Source: CAIVAT01 sp037141055
GTDB taxonomy: Bacteria > Bacteroidota > Bacteroidia > Bacteroidales > FEN-979
Direction: 5' to 3'
Length of the DNA stretch: 64,000 nucleotides
NCBI GenBank assembly: GCA_037141055.1
Contig: JBAXDH010000006.1
Coordinates: forward strand, 1 to 64,000
The notes under the pieces were generated by a model. It was not told the origin of the DNA and made no database searches. It saw only the letters and a program-made list of their open reading frames with translations. Both the position numbers and the translations under genes were made by a program. Positions 40,781-49,390 of this stretch are shown here, piece by piece. The stretch's first letter is position 1. Every line of letters starts with the position of its first letter.

Positions 40781-42724
40781 ATGATTAATATTACTTTACC
40801 CGATAATTCGGTTCGCCAATATCCTGAGGGAGTTACAGGTGTCGAAATAGCTAAAAGCATCAGCGAGGGACTTGCCCGTAATGTCCTTTCGATCCAGGTT
40901 GATGATGAGATATGGGATGCAACACGCTCAATTTCAGTTGATGCAAAAATCAGATTGCTCACATGGAGTGATCCTGAAGGAAAGTCCACCATGTGGCATT
41001 CCTCCGCCCACCTGATGGCTGAGGCCATTGAATTGCTCTATCCCGGCGTAAAATTTGGCATCGGACCTGACATTGAAAACGGGTTTTATTACGACATTGA
41101 TTTTGGAAATCAGCCGATTTCTTCGGATGATTTTACAAAAATTGAGAAGAAAATTCTTGAACTGGCCCGGGAAAAGCAGAATTTCACCAGGAAAGATGTT
41201 TCCAAATCCGAAGCTTTAAGTTATTTCACAACCAAAGGCGACGAATATAAACTGGAACTGATCGATGGCCTGGCGGACGGGCAGATCACTTTTTATGAAT
41301 CGGGAAAATTTACCGATCTGTGCCGCGGACCTCACATCCCCGACACTAGTTTCATCAAGGCGATAAAACTGCTTAGCATTGCCGGTGCCTACTGGAGAGG
41401 CGATGAAAAGCGGAAACAGCTGACCCGCATTTATGGTATCACGTTCCCGAAGCAGAAGGAACTTGATGATTATCTTGTTTTCCTGGAAGAAGCAAAAAAA
41501 CGTGATCACCGGAAATTGGGCAAGGAACTTGAACTTTTTGCATTCTCGCAAAAGGTTGGTCTTGGCCTTCCGTTGTGGCTCCCGCGCGGTGCTGCACTGC
41601 GTGAGCGTCTTGAGATGTTCCTGAAAAAGGTGCAAAAAAAAGCAGGTTATGAGCAGGTGATGTGTCCGCATATCGGAAACGTCGAATTATATAAGACTTC
41701 CGGGCACTACCAGAAATATGGAGAGAGTTCTTTCAGGCCCATCTCAACACCGGTTGAAGGCGAAGAATTCTTTTTAAAGCCGATGAACTGCCCTCATCAT
41801 TGTGAGATATACAAGGTGAAGCCCAGGTCTTACCGCGACCTGCCTGTGCGGATTGCCGAATTCGGCACCGTATACCGGTATGAACAAAGCGGTGAATTGC
41901 ATGGGTTGACCCGTGTCCGCGGGTTTACGCAGGATGATGCACACATTTTCTGCACCCCAGAGCAGGTTAAGGATGAATTCAAGGGAGTGATGGACATCGT
42001 AATGCTGATTTTCAGAGCCCTTGATTTTAAGGAGTTTATTGTCCAGATTTCATTGCGCGACCCCGAAAATAAGGAGAAATACATCGGATCAGATGAAAAC
42101 TGGGAAAAGGCCGAACGGGCCATCATGGAGGTTGCCGAGGAGCGTGGACTGAATACGGTCATTGAACTCGGGGAGGCCGCATTTTACGGGCCCAAGATGG
42201 ACTTCATGGTGAAGGATGCTCTTGGAAGAAAATGGCAGCTTGGAACGATCCAGGTTGATTATAATTTACCGGAACGATTTGAACTGGAATACATTGGCAA
42301 TGACAATCAAAAGCACAGGCCGGTAATGATCCATCGGGCGCCCTTCGGATCCATGGAGCGTTTTGTTGCTGTATTGTTAGAGCACACCGCCGGTAATTTT
42401 CCCTTGTGGCTCACTCCCGATCAGGCTATTGTGTTGCCAATCAGTGAGAAATACCAGGAATATGCAAAAAAAGTTTTTAATTTGCTAAATAATTCCGAAA
42501 TTCGCACCCTGATTGACGACCGGAACGAAAAAGCCGGCAAAAAGATCAGGGATGCCGAGTTGATGAAAATTCCATTTATGCTCGTTGTGGGTGAACGTGA
42601 AGAGAGTGAGGGAACTGTATCTGTTCGCAGGCATGGACAGGGAGACCTCGGACCACAAAAGATCGAAGATTTCATCAGGCTTGTGGAAGAAGAAATGAAA
42701 AAAGAAATTGGCGAAATAAGCTGA
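40781..42724 (+). CDS. thrS: Threonyl-tRNA synthetase
   Basis: A 647-residue class II aminoacyl-tRNA synthetase. TGS domain 1-60 (MINITLPDNSVRQYPEG); editing domain with HSSAHLMAEAIELLYPG and the downstream DLCRGPHIPDT zinc/editing motif; catalytic core with LPLWLPRGAALR, KPMNCPHHCEIY, RVRGFTQDDAHIFC and HRAPFGSMERF; C-terminal anticodon domain (about 540-647, VLPISEKYQEYAKKV). It attaches Thr to tRNA-Thr. It heads the thrS-infC-rpmI-rplT cluster conserved in many bacteria and has its own promoter box. Confidence 0.97.
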   Translation: MINITLPDNSVRQYPEGVTGVEIAKSISEGLARNVLSIQVDDEIWDATRSISVDAKIRLLTWSDPEGKSTMWHSSAHLMAEAIELLYPGVKFGIGPDIENGFYYDIDFGNQPISSDDFTKIEKKILELAREKQNFTRKDVSKSEALSYFTTKGDEYKLELIDGLADGQITFYESGKFTDLCRGPHIPDTSFIKAIKLLSIAGAYWRGDEKRKQLTRIYGITFPKQKELDDYLVFLEEAKKRDHRKLGKELELFAFSQKVGLGLPLWLPRGAALRERLEMFLKKVQKKAGYEQVMCPHIGNVELYKTSGHYQKYGESSFRPISTPVEGEEFFLKPMNCPHHCEIYKVKPRSYRDLPVRIAEFGTVYRYEQSGELHGLTRVRGFTQDDAHIFCTPEQVKDEFKGVMDIVMLIFRALDFKEFIVQISLRDPENKEKYIGSDENWEKAERAIMEVAEERGLNTVIELGEAAFYGPKMDFMVKDALGRKWQLGTIQVDYNLPERFELEYIGNDNQKHRPVMIHRAPFGSMERFVAVLLEHTAGNFPLWLTPDQAIVLPISEKYQEYAKKVFNLLNNSEIRTLIDDRNEKAGKKIRDAELMKIPFMLVVGEREESEGTVSVRRHGQGDLGPQKIEDFIRLVEEEMKKEIGEIS

Positions 42725-42751
42725 TATACAGCATAGTATTCATTAATCATT

Positions 42752-42766
42752 GGAGGAAATACAATA
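42752..42766 (+). promoter_or_regulatory. Shine-Dalgarno and ATA start of infC
   Basis: GGAGG (42752-42756), a 7-base spacer, then ATA-GTA-ACA in frame with IF3. No ATG, GTG or TTG is available in frame near the conserved N-terminus; the first TTG is at 42911, inside the IF3 core. Confidence 0.75.
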
Positions 42767-43318
42767 GTAACACAATTCAGCGGCCCGAGGCGATATCCTA
42801 AACCGGGAAAGAAAGAAGAACCTTATAACATCAACCAATGGATCAAGGCTCCGGTTGTACGTGTTGTCGGTGAGAACATTGAACCCGGCATTTATAACAT
42901 TCGTGAAGCCTTGAACATTGCCGAAGTGAAAGGTCTTGACCTTGTCGAAATATCACCCACTGCAAATCCTCCCGTTTGCAAGGTGATTGACTACAAAAAG
43001 TTTCTTTACGAGCTTAAAAAGAAGCAGAAAGAGATGAAGGCCAAAACCGCGAAAATAATTGTGAAAGAAATCCGGCTCGGTCCGAACACCGATGAGCATG
43101 ATTTCAATTTCAAACTGAATCATGCTATAAAATTTTTAAAGGAGGGAGCAAAAGTCAAGGTCGATGTTTTTTTCAAAGGTCGTTCAATCATTTATAAGGA
43201 ACAGGGAGAACTGATCCTTCTGAAATTTGCCCAGCTGCTTGTGGATGTTGGTAAGATCGAGCAAATGCCACGCCTTGAAGGAAAACGGATGATAATGATC
43301 ATTACGCCTAAAAAATAA
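42764..43318 (+). CDS. infC: Translation initiation factor IF-3, ATA start
   Basis: A protein of 184 residues. The frame is open well upstream of any ATG, and the conserved IF3 N-terminus (RRYPKPGKKEEPYNINQWIK, VVGENIEPGIYNIREALNIA) begins at about 42776. I place the start at ATA (42764), because a strong Shine-Dalgarno GGAGG (42752-42756) lies 7 bases before it, unusual in a Bacteroidota genome. Rare start codons (AUU, AUC, AUA) in infC are known to let IF3 control its own translation. The C-terminal domain (KEIRLGPNTDEHDFNFKLNHA, PRLEGKRMIMII) is complete. IF3 dissociates ribosome subunits and checks the start codon. Confidence 0.93.
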   Translation: MVTQFSGPRRYPKPGKKEEPYNINQWIKAPVVRVVGENIEPGIYNIREALNIAEVKGLDLVEISPTANPPVCKVIDYKKFLYELKKKQKEMKAKTAKIIVKEIRLGPNTDEHDFNFKLNHAIKFLKEGAKVKVDVFFKGRSIIYKEQGELILLKFAQLLVDVGKIEQMPRLEGKRMIMIITPKK

Positions 43319-43421
43319 GTAATGACGCACTACAGTGCGTCGATACCTGATACTGCAATCAAACTTTAAACAAATATCTAATCATCAATTCAATAAATCA
43401 ATAATTCAACAAAAAGGTAAC

Positions 43422-43616
43422 ATGCCAAAAATGAAGACCAAATCCGGCGCCAAGAAAAGATTCGCTCTTACGGGTACCGGTAAAATCAAACGGAAGCATG
43501 CTTACAAAAGCCACATCCTGACAAAGAAGAGCACCAAGCGGAAACGTAATCTTACGTACTCCACCACGGTTCACAAGTCGGATGAAGCCAATGTAAAGGA
43601 GATGCTCCAGGGTTAA
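43422..43616 (+). CDS. rpmI: 50S ribosomal protein L35
   Basis: A 64-residue basic protein starting MPKMKTKSGAKKRFALTGTG, with KIKRKHAYKSHILTKKS, full family length. The ATG at 43422 is preceded by AAAAAGGTAAC. An upstream in-frame start at 43335 would add an unsupported extension. It lies between infC and rplT, as in most bacteria. Confidence 0.97.
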   Translation: MPKMKTKSGAKKRFALTGTGKIKRKHAYKSHILTKKSTKRKRNLTYSTTVHKSDEANVKEMLQG

Positions 43617-43691
43617 TAATTCATTGTTTAACTTGTGATTAGCTTCAAAAGATTCCCGGTTCGGGAGCGCTAACGCAAAAAATCAGAAAAC

Positions 43692-44039
43692 ATGCCAAGA
43701 TCAGTAAATTCAGTCGCCTCGAGAGAGAGAAGGAAAAAAATCCTGAAACGGGCCAAAGGACAATTCGGAAGAAGAAAGAATGTCCTTACCGTTGCGAAAA
43801 ATTCAGTAGAAAAGGGTTTGAGCTATGCTTACCGTGACCGCCGTACGAAGAAACGGAATTTCCGCGGACTATGGATCACCCGTATCAATGCCGGCGTAAG
43901 GCAATATGGAATGTCCTATTCCGTATTCATTGGAAAACTTGCTGAGAAAAATATCACGCTCAACAGGAAAACCCTTGCCGATTTAGCGATGAACAACCCG
44001 GAAGCTTTTAAAGCCGTAGTGGACGAACTCAACAGCTAG
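43692..44039 (+). CDS. rplT: 50S ribosomal protein L20
   Basis: A 115-residue basic protein. MPRSVNSVASRERRKKILKR, AKGQFGRRKNVLTVAKN, YAYRDRRTKKRNFRGLWI and RINAGVRQYGMSYS are all L20 marks. L20 is needed early in 50S assembly and in some bacteria represses its own operon. Last gene of the cluster, followed by a strong terminator. Confidence 0.97.
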   Translation: MPRSVNSVASRERRKKILKRAKGQFGRRKNVLTVAKNSVEKGLSYAYRDRRTKKRNFRGLWITRINAGVRQYGMSYSVFIGKLAEKNITLNRKTLADLAMNNPEAFKAVVDELNS

Positions 44040-44059
44040 AATATTTGAGTGAATTTTTT

Positions 44060-44098
44060 GAAAAATCCGTTCTGTTTGTTCAGGGCGGATTTTTTTTA
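44060..44098. terminator. Strong terminator between rplT and the thioredoxin-like gene
   Basis: TCCGTTCTG (44066-44074) pairs with CAGGGCGGA (44081-44089), two G-T pairs, loop TTTGTT, flanked by an A-run on the left and eight Ts on the right. It should work in both directions for the convergent genes. Confidence 0.85.
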
Positions 44099-45517
44099 TG
44101 GCTTACGGATGTATTTTATATAATTTTCAATGAACCCTTCGACTTTATCCGCAGGGAGCCGCTTTGCAATGATCTCTTTTTTCTCGTTTAACAGATAGAT
44201 CACCGGGGTGGAGATGATGTCGTATTGATCATGATAATCCCCGGTCAGTGTTCTTGGTCCGTCAACATTAATCCAGTTCATCTTCTTTTTCCGTATTGAA
44301 TTCTTCCATTTCACAAGGGAAGTGTCCGAACAGATTGCGAAGACTTCCACCCCGTATTTGTCCTTATCCTTATCATAAAACTCCTTGATGACAGGGATCT
44401 CCTTTTCGCAATGCCCGCAATCGGGATCCCAGAAAAGCAGCAATAAAAAGTTTGCGGTGACGGAATGCATTGAAACAATTTTGTTGTTTGTATCAAGCAT
44501 GATCATGTTGGGAGCAACCTGGCCGATAAGCAGGGGACGAATTTTATTTGCTTTCTTGATGATGTTGTCATTTACGGTTTTTGTGATCCACGTGGTTTGC
44601 CCTGTAACGTAATAGGTGTCAACGAGGTGCACGAATATTTTATCAAATCCCATGAATTCGGGATTTTCATAGCGGTAGGTCGAAAACCAGACAAGATATT
44701 TAAACATTTCCGGGTTGGAGCGTGTTTTTTCGATCATGGCGTCAACTTCCCGGATGATGGTATCTGGATTCTGTATAACGACATTGTCAAAATACTTTTT
44801 CAACTTGTTGTGAAATACCGGTGTTCTCAGCAGTCGGTCGTCGGTAAAATCAGACCCATCCCAGAAATGTGCTTTGTAATAGCGGTAACCAAAGGTTGAA
44901 TCTTTTCTTCCGTTTGAAAGGACAGGTGGTTCAGGAACTTCCGGCTCTTTCATGGCATTGATCATAAAAGCCGTAAAAGAATCGGGGTACTTCGCGACGA
45001 TGCCGAGTTTATAGGCAATCAACTCTTTGTTAATGGCTTCGATCTGCCCGGAATAAGGCTTAAGTGAATCTTTCTGGTCGGCTGCAAGTTTAGCCTTTTT
45101 GTCAATCTCCTGGATCAGGTCATATTTGGCCTTGTTGTCCCTGAGATATTTGTAAAACAAATCATTTTCGGGCGAATCTTTGATAATCATTGTATTAACT
45201 GGATCACTTACCGATGTTTCCATCGAAAATTTATGATCGTTGTTAATTACGAAGTCAAAATAGACCTTGTCCGTCAGCACCAGGACATATAATCCTTTTG
45301 GCAGGTCATCAGGAGCCTTGTAAGTGCATTTCCCGGAGCCGTCCACTTTCAGGGTATCCTTGATATACGTACCGTTGCTGTAATAATAAGCGACCAGGCA
45401 TGTTGTGTCTTTTATTCCGTGGACTTTAAATTTTATGGTATACCCGCTCAGCCCGAAAGCGGGGGAAAGCAAGCCTGTCAAGAAACTCAGATAAAGGGCG
45501 ATGCGCAGTTTTAACAT
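44096..45517 (-). CDS. TlpA-like thioredoxin-fold protein with DUF4369-like N-terminus
   Basis: A protein of 473 residues. Signal peptide about 1-22 (ending AFG). Residues 25-125 resemble the DUF4369 beta domain (FKVHGIKDTTCLVAYYYSNG, IKDTLKVDGSGKCTY). A helical middle part (about 130-330) fits DUF5106-like regions of Bacteroidota TlpA proteins. The C-terminal thioredoxin domain (about 340-473) has LLLFWDPDCGHCEKEIP with active-site Cys-Gly-His-Cys and a cis-Pro in ISTPVIYLLNE. It is probably a periplasmic thiol-disulfide oxidoreductase; the partner is unknown. Confidence 0.88.
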   Translation of the reverse strand: MLKLRIALYLSFLTGLLSPAFGLSGYTIKFKVHGIKDTTCLVAYYYSNGTYIKDTLKVDGSGKCTYKAPDDLPKGLYVLVLTDKVYFDFVINNDHKFSMETSVSDPVNTMIIKDSPENDLFYKYLRDNKAKYDLIQEIDKKAKLAADQKDSLKPYSGQIEAINKELIAYKLGIVAKYPDSFTAFMINAMKEPEVPEPPVLSNGRKDSTFGYRYYKAHFWDGSDFTDDRLLRTPVFHNKLKKYFDNVVIQNPDTIIREVDAMIEKTRSNPEMFKYLVWFSTYRYENPEFMGFDKIFVHLVDTYYVTGQTTWITKTVNDNIIKKANKIRPLLIGQVAPNMIMLDTNNKIVSMHSVTANFLLLLFWDPDCGHCEKEIPVIKEFYDKDKDKYGVEVFAICSDTSLVKWKNSIRKKKMNWINVDGPRTLTGDYHDQYDIISTPVIYLLNEKKEIIAKRLPADKVEGFIENYIKYIRKP

Positions 45518-45526
45518 AATGCTTTT

Positions 45527-45658
45527 TTAACTTACAAATGTTCGTGAAATGATTCTATTTTCCTGGTGACCCGCCGATACGATCAGCAAGATCAACACCA
45601 TCCAGCCATAAACGGACAGGCCCCATCGTTCCTTCCGGTTGATTAAAATGTAATTCAT
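45527..45658 (-). CDS. Possible 43-residue membrane peptide or gene remnant
   Basis: In the gap between two minus-strand genes an ATG at 45658 opens a 43-codon frame. It starts MNYILINRKERWGL, has one hydrophobic segment (WMVLILLIVSAG) and ends with a stop at 45527, 10 bases before the thioredoxin-like start. The basic, Trp-containing start then one helix looks like the first part of a larger membrane protein, so a decayed remnant is as likely as a real small protein. Confidence 0.35.
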   Translation of the reverse strand: MNYILINRKERWGLSVYGWMVLILLIVSAGHQENRIISRTFVS

Positions 45659-45672
45659 GGTTGATTTACACA

Positions 45673-47232
45673 TTAAGATAAATCCGAAATGTGTTCTTTG
45701 CGCAACAGGTCGTTGACCGTTTTCACGGGATTGAAGGTGATGATCGGCACTTCCATGAAAATTGTGATCCAGTTAGCCATTGCCCCGTTCCAAAGTCCCG
45801 GCAGTTCCTGTGCTTTCAATGTTTTGCCTCCGCTGGATTTCAATGAAATGAACCCGGTTTGTTCATCAACGAATTCTTTCAGATCAAAGGGTTGTCCCCT
45901 GAAATCTTTGGTGCTGCACACCAGGTCGACCGGGTTAAAATGGGTGGACCGGCTGGCGATTGCCTTTTGAGACGGATTGTTCAAATCGATCTGGGAAGAT
46001 TCGACGATTTGCAGGGAGAGTTTTTGATCGTCTCCCAATACCCAGAACGGACCACCGCCCGGCTCTCCTTCATTTTTAACCATGCCGCACACGCGAACCG
46101 GCCTGTTTAAATTTTTCAGCAGGAATTCTGCCTGGTCATTCAATGGAGCATCTTTGAATGCCTGCGGAAAATCCATGAATAAATTTTCCCTTGCAAATTT
46201 CACCATCGCGTCAATTTCTCCAGGACCCGCTTGTTTTTCATGGAGTAAAACCAGGAAGTCGGAAATTGTTTCCTTAAGATGTACAAGATACCCGCCCAAC
46301 AGCTTTTTATTTTCGATCGTGAAACTTTTCAGACGATCGGGAACAATGTTGTCAATGTTTTTAACAAAGATAAGATCTGCATCGATCTCGTTCAGATTTT
46401 CAAGCAGAGCACCGTGCCCGCCTGGTCTGAAGAGGAGAGAACCATCGCCGGTACGGATTGGCTGATTGTTTTCGTCAACGGCAATTGTATCTGTTGATGG
46501 TTTCTGAATTGAATAGGAAATATTGAATTCAACACCAAATGCTGACTCATAGGCGTCCCTGACACTTGCAAAAAGTTCAGTGAATTTCTCCTGGTGTTCC
46601 GGTGAAATGGTGAAATGTATGCGGGCCACGTTGGAGAAATCTTTCGTATATACTGCTGCTTCAACCAGGTGCTCTTCCGCGGCGGTCCTGGAACCTTCCG
46701 TGTATTGATGAAATTTCAGCAGGGCTTTCGGTAAATTTGAATAATTGAGCCCGTCCGCGGATAAAATGCCATCTATAATGGCCGCATAATCCATGGCTGC
46801 CATGAGATGGTCGAGTGATTTTCCTTGTTTACCGATAAGTGCGGACAAGTCGTTATAAAAAGCAATTTGATGCAGGTGGGTTACCAGGTAGGAAACCGAA
46901 TTAAACCCCTGGTCTTTGTTCAAAAGAGCCTTGCCTGCTTCATCCTGCGAATATTGGTCCCTGAATTCGAAAAGGTGCTTGAACATCCTGCTTGCAGCGC
47001 CGGAGGCAGGTACAAATTTTACAACTTTCAGTTGTGGCAGTTTTTTTTCAAAATGATCTTCGAATTTTTTTTGTTGCCCGATGTCGAATTTCACGATGCC
47101 ATCACCGTCAATGGCAGGTCTGGCGAGGCATATGAACGGAAATCCCTTTATAAAATGATCGATTTGCCTGTTGATCGCATGAAGTTCCGATCCCTTATCT
47201 TCAATTTGCTGCAGATCCTGTTCGGTGAACAT
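45673..47232 (-). CDS. DUF4301 family protein
   Basis: From the ATG at 47232 (MFTEQDLQQIEDKGSELHAI) the protein has 519 residues, the usual length of DUF4301; the longer frame starts at a TTG. It has KVVKFVPASGAASRMFKHLFEF and FVKNIDNIVPDRLK, and RPGGHGALLENLNEIDADLI, which together look like a nucleotidyltransferase-type sugar-phosphate fold (PASGAASRMF resembles a Gly-rich NTP loop). No function is established. It is cytosolic and divergent from the subtilase gene, with only 39 bases between the starts. Confidence 0.85.
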   Translation of the reverse strand: MFTEQDLQQIEDKGSELHAINRQIDHFIKGFPFICLARPAIDGDGIVKFDIGQQKKFEDHFEKKLPQLKVVKFVPASGAASRMFKHLFEFRDQYSQDEAGKALLNKDQGFNSVSYLVTHLHQIAFYNDLSALIGKQGKSLDHLMAAMDYAAIIDGILSADGLNYSNLPKALLKFHQYTEGSRTAAEEHLVEAAVYTKDFSNVARIHFTISPEHQEKFTELFASVRDAYESAFGVEFNISYSIQKPSTDTIAVDENNQPIRTGDGSLLFRPGGHGALLENLNEIDADLIFVKNIDNIVPDRLKSFTIENKKLLGGYLVHLKETISDFLVLLHEKQAGPGEIDAMVKFARENLFMDFPQAFKDAPLNDQAEFLLKNLNRPVRVCGMVKNEGEPGGGPFWVLGDDQKLSLQIVESSQIDLNNPSQKAIASRSTHFNPVDLVCSTKDFRGQPFDLKEFVDEQTGFISLKSSGGKTLKAQELPGLWNGAMANWITIFMEVPIITFNPVKTVNDLLRKEHISDLS

Positions 47233-47256
47233 AAATTGCTTTTTATTAACTTTAGG

Positions 47257-47264
47257 CAAATTTA
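47257..47264 (-). promoter_or_regulatory. -7 box for the DUF4301 gene
   Basis: Minus-strand TAAATTTG fits TAnnTTTG, 24 bases before the ATG at 47232. Confidence 0.5.
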
Positions 47265-47271
47265 CCAAAAA

Positions 47272-48960
47272 ATGAAAAAGACTGCGATTATTTTACTCCT
47301 GTGTTGGGTTTCTATCTGCGTAACTGCACAAATCGCCCCGCAAAAATATTTTATTGAATTCATGGATAAAACAAATTCTCCATATTCAATTTCGCGTCCC
47401 AATGAATTTCTCTCATTACGTGCGATCGAACGAAGGCAAAAGCAGGGGGTCGCCATCGGGCAGGACGATATTCCGGTCAATCAAACCTATGTGGAACGAG
47501 TGAGATCGTATGGGGTAAATGTCCTCACAAGATCGAAATGGTTTAACGGCATTACAATTTATTGTTTAAATCCGACCATTGTTGACACAATTTTACGGCT
47601 TCCATTTGTAAAACGGATCATTAAAGATAAATCAATAAATTCTATATATAGTTCAAATTCAGGTGATAAATTCAGTTTAAATGAAGCTTCACTTAATGAT
47701 AATCACATTCCTGGATTTACGGGTAAATCGAATTACAGCGGTAACCCGGCATACGACTACGGTCCATCCTACAATCAAATTCACATGCTGAAGGGTGACA
47801 GTTTGCACAAACTTGGCTACAAGGGTGAGGGGATGATTATTGCGATACTGGATGCCGGTTTTTACAGGGCTGACATCCTGGCGGCATTTGATAGTTTAAG
47901 GCATAATAATCAGATACTTGGCACCAGGGATTTTGTTACACCCGGGAATAATGTTTACAACGAATATGAACATGGTATGGAGGTGCTTTCCTGCATGGGC
48001 GGCAACATTCCGGGGCAGATTGTAGGCACGGCGCCCAAAGCGGGTTACTGGCTGCTGCGTTCGGAGGATAAGAATTCTGAATATCTCATTGAAGAGTATA
48101 ATTGGGTTGCAGCGGCTGAATTTGCAGACAGCGCTGGTGCCGATGTCATCAATTCGTCCCTCGGATACACTGAATTTAATGAAGTTACGCAGAATCACAC
48201 ATGCCAGGAGATGAACGGCAACACCACTCCTGTTACCCGTGGGGCAAATATTGCATCCGGCAAGGGAATGCTGGTTGTAAACAGTGCCGGAAATTCGGGG
48301 GCCTCGGCATGGCAATGCATCAGTGCTCCGGCAGATGGCTTCAATGTCCTGGCTGTGGCAGCGGTTGATTCCAACGGCATCCGGGCGGGGTTCAGTTCAA
48401 TAGGAGAGTCCACCCGGCGGATCAAGCCAAATGTTGCCGCAATGGGCAAAGGTGCAGTGGTGTATTCTCCCGCCGGAACTGTTATATACAACAACGGCAC
48501 ATCGTTTTCGTCACCGATCATGGCCGGCCTTGCAGCATGCCTGTGGCAGGCTTTACCGTCATGGAACAACCAGGCCATCCTGCGTGCCATTGAACTCAGC
48601 GGGAACCAGGTTTCTCACCCGGATTCCCTGCTTGGATATGGCATTCCCGATTTTATTAAAGCCTTTCAGCATGTCAATGTTGACAATATCGATAATGAAT
48701 CTGCCGTCAATATTTATCCGAATCCTTTTAATGAAGCGTTTTCCCTATCCTTCCATTCGGATCTTGCCCGGCAATTCGATCTGTATATGCTCAACAGCCT
48801 GTGCCAGGTAGTCTATTCTGCTCACAACCAGAAAGCAAGGATAGGGGACAACCTTGTTACCTTTCCGAATATGGCAGCGCTGCCGAACGGAAATTATATC
48901 ATCAGGCTGACAGGAAACAGCATCTTTGTAAATTCAAAAGTCATCAAGTTAAGCAAATGA
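47272..48960 (+). CDS. T9SS-secreted S8 subtilisin-like serine protease
   Basis: I start at the ATG at 47272, because only it gives a signal peptide (KKTAIILLLCWVSICVTAQ); the open frame extends further upstream but over the divergent gene. The protein has 562 residues. The catalytic triad is visible: Asp in IIAILDAGFYRAD, His in YEHGMEVLSCMGG and Ser in NNGTSFSSPIMAGLAACL. The last 80 residues are a type A T9SS sorting domain (NIYPNPFNEAFSL, YMLNSLCQVV, NGNYIIRLTG, SKVIKLSK end). It should be a surface-attached or released protease. Confidence 0.93.
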   Translation: MKKTAIILLLCWVSICVTAQIAPQKYFIEFMDKTNSPYSISRPNEFLSLRAIERRQKQGVAIGQDDIPVNQTYVERVRSYGVNVLTRSKWFNGITIYCLNPTIVDTILRLPFVKRIIKDKSINSIYSSNSGDKFSLNEASLNDNHIPGFTGKSNYSGNPAYDYGPSYNQIHMLKGDSLHKLGYKGEGMIIAILDAGFYRADILAAFDSLRHNNQILGTRDFVTPGNNVYNEYEHGMEVLSCMGGNIPGQIVGTAPKAGYWLLRSEDKNSEYLIEEYNWVAAAEFADSAGADVINSSLGYTEFNEVTQNHTCQEMNGNTTPVTRGANIASGKGMLVVNSAGNSGASAWQCISAPADGFNVLAVAAVDSNGIRAGFSSIGESTRRIKPNVAAMGKGAVVYSPAGTVIYNNGTSFSSPIMAGLAACLWQALPSWNNQAILRAIELSGNQVSHPDSLLGYGIPDFIKAFQHVNVDNIDNESAVNIYPNPFNEAFSLSFHSDLARQFDLYMLNSLCQVVYSAHNQKARIGDNLVTFPNMAALPNGNYIIRLTGNSIFVNSKVIKLSK

Positions 48961-48971
48961 CAATTAAAACA

Positions 48972-49001
48972 TGTTTACATATGTAATTACAAATGTAAAC
49001 A
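48972..49001. repeat. TGTTTACAT/ATGTAAACA inverted repeat
   Basis: TGTTTACAT (48972-48980) and ATGTAAACA (48993-49001) are perfect inverted arms with a 12-base centre. It starts 12 bases after the subtilase stop. With no T-run directly after, it looks more like a regulator site than a terminator. Confidence 0.6.
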
Positions 49002-49368
49002 AGGTAAAACTCCGCTGATGCAATAAATTCCTCATGCCTGAAGGTGTCTGAATTCTTCATATAAACAATCTCCAACAGATATATTTATCAGTAAATTAAA
49101 ACTATATCTATTATCCTCAACTGGCAGGATCGTTGTTGAATAGCATACGGATTATTAACATGCTGCCAGCCAACAACTCCTTGACTATTATTCATTTGCC
49201 TCACATCGTTATGTATACAAATGTAAATTACAATATTAAACTTGGAATTGCTAATTCATATAGTAATCATATATTACTAAATAACAGTATTTTATACTAT
49301 ATAAATGAAGTGATAGATTAAGAGAATGTTTTTTTTAGTATCCGGAACCTAAATTCCCAGGTTTTCGT

Positions 49369-49376
49369 TACTTTTG
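49369..49376 (+). promoter_or_regulatory. -7 box upstream of the XRE regulator
   Basis: TACTTTTG fits TAnnTTTG, 14 bases before the ATG, so the leader would be very short. Confidence 0.5.
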
Positions 49377-49390
49377 TAAAAAGCTATGAA

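Larger units (their letters stand above)
48961..49390. other. AT-rich intergenic region before the XRE regulator
   Basis: This stretch of 430 bases has no credible gene; a weak 62-codon TTG frame is low in complexity. It holds a perfect 9-bp inverted repeat at 48972-49001, a related TGTATACAAATGTAAATTACAAT sequence split near 49211-49232, and a -7 box at 49369. Confidence 0.5.

Noticed and set aside
46825..47271. Upstream extension of the subtilase frame
   Set aside because: It lies antisense to the DUF4301 gene and would bury the clear signal peptide that begins at 47272.
49133..49321. A 62-codon TTG frame in the AT-rich gap
   Set aside because: Low complexity, Ile/Asn/Tyr-rich, explained by AT-rich DNA.
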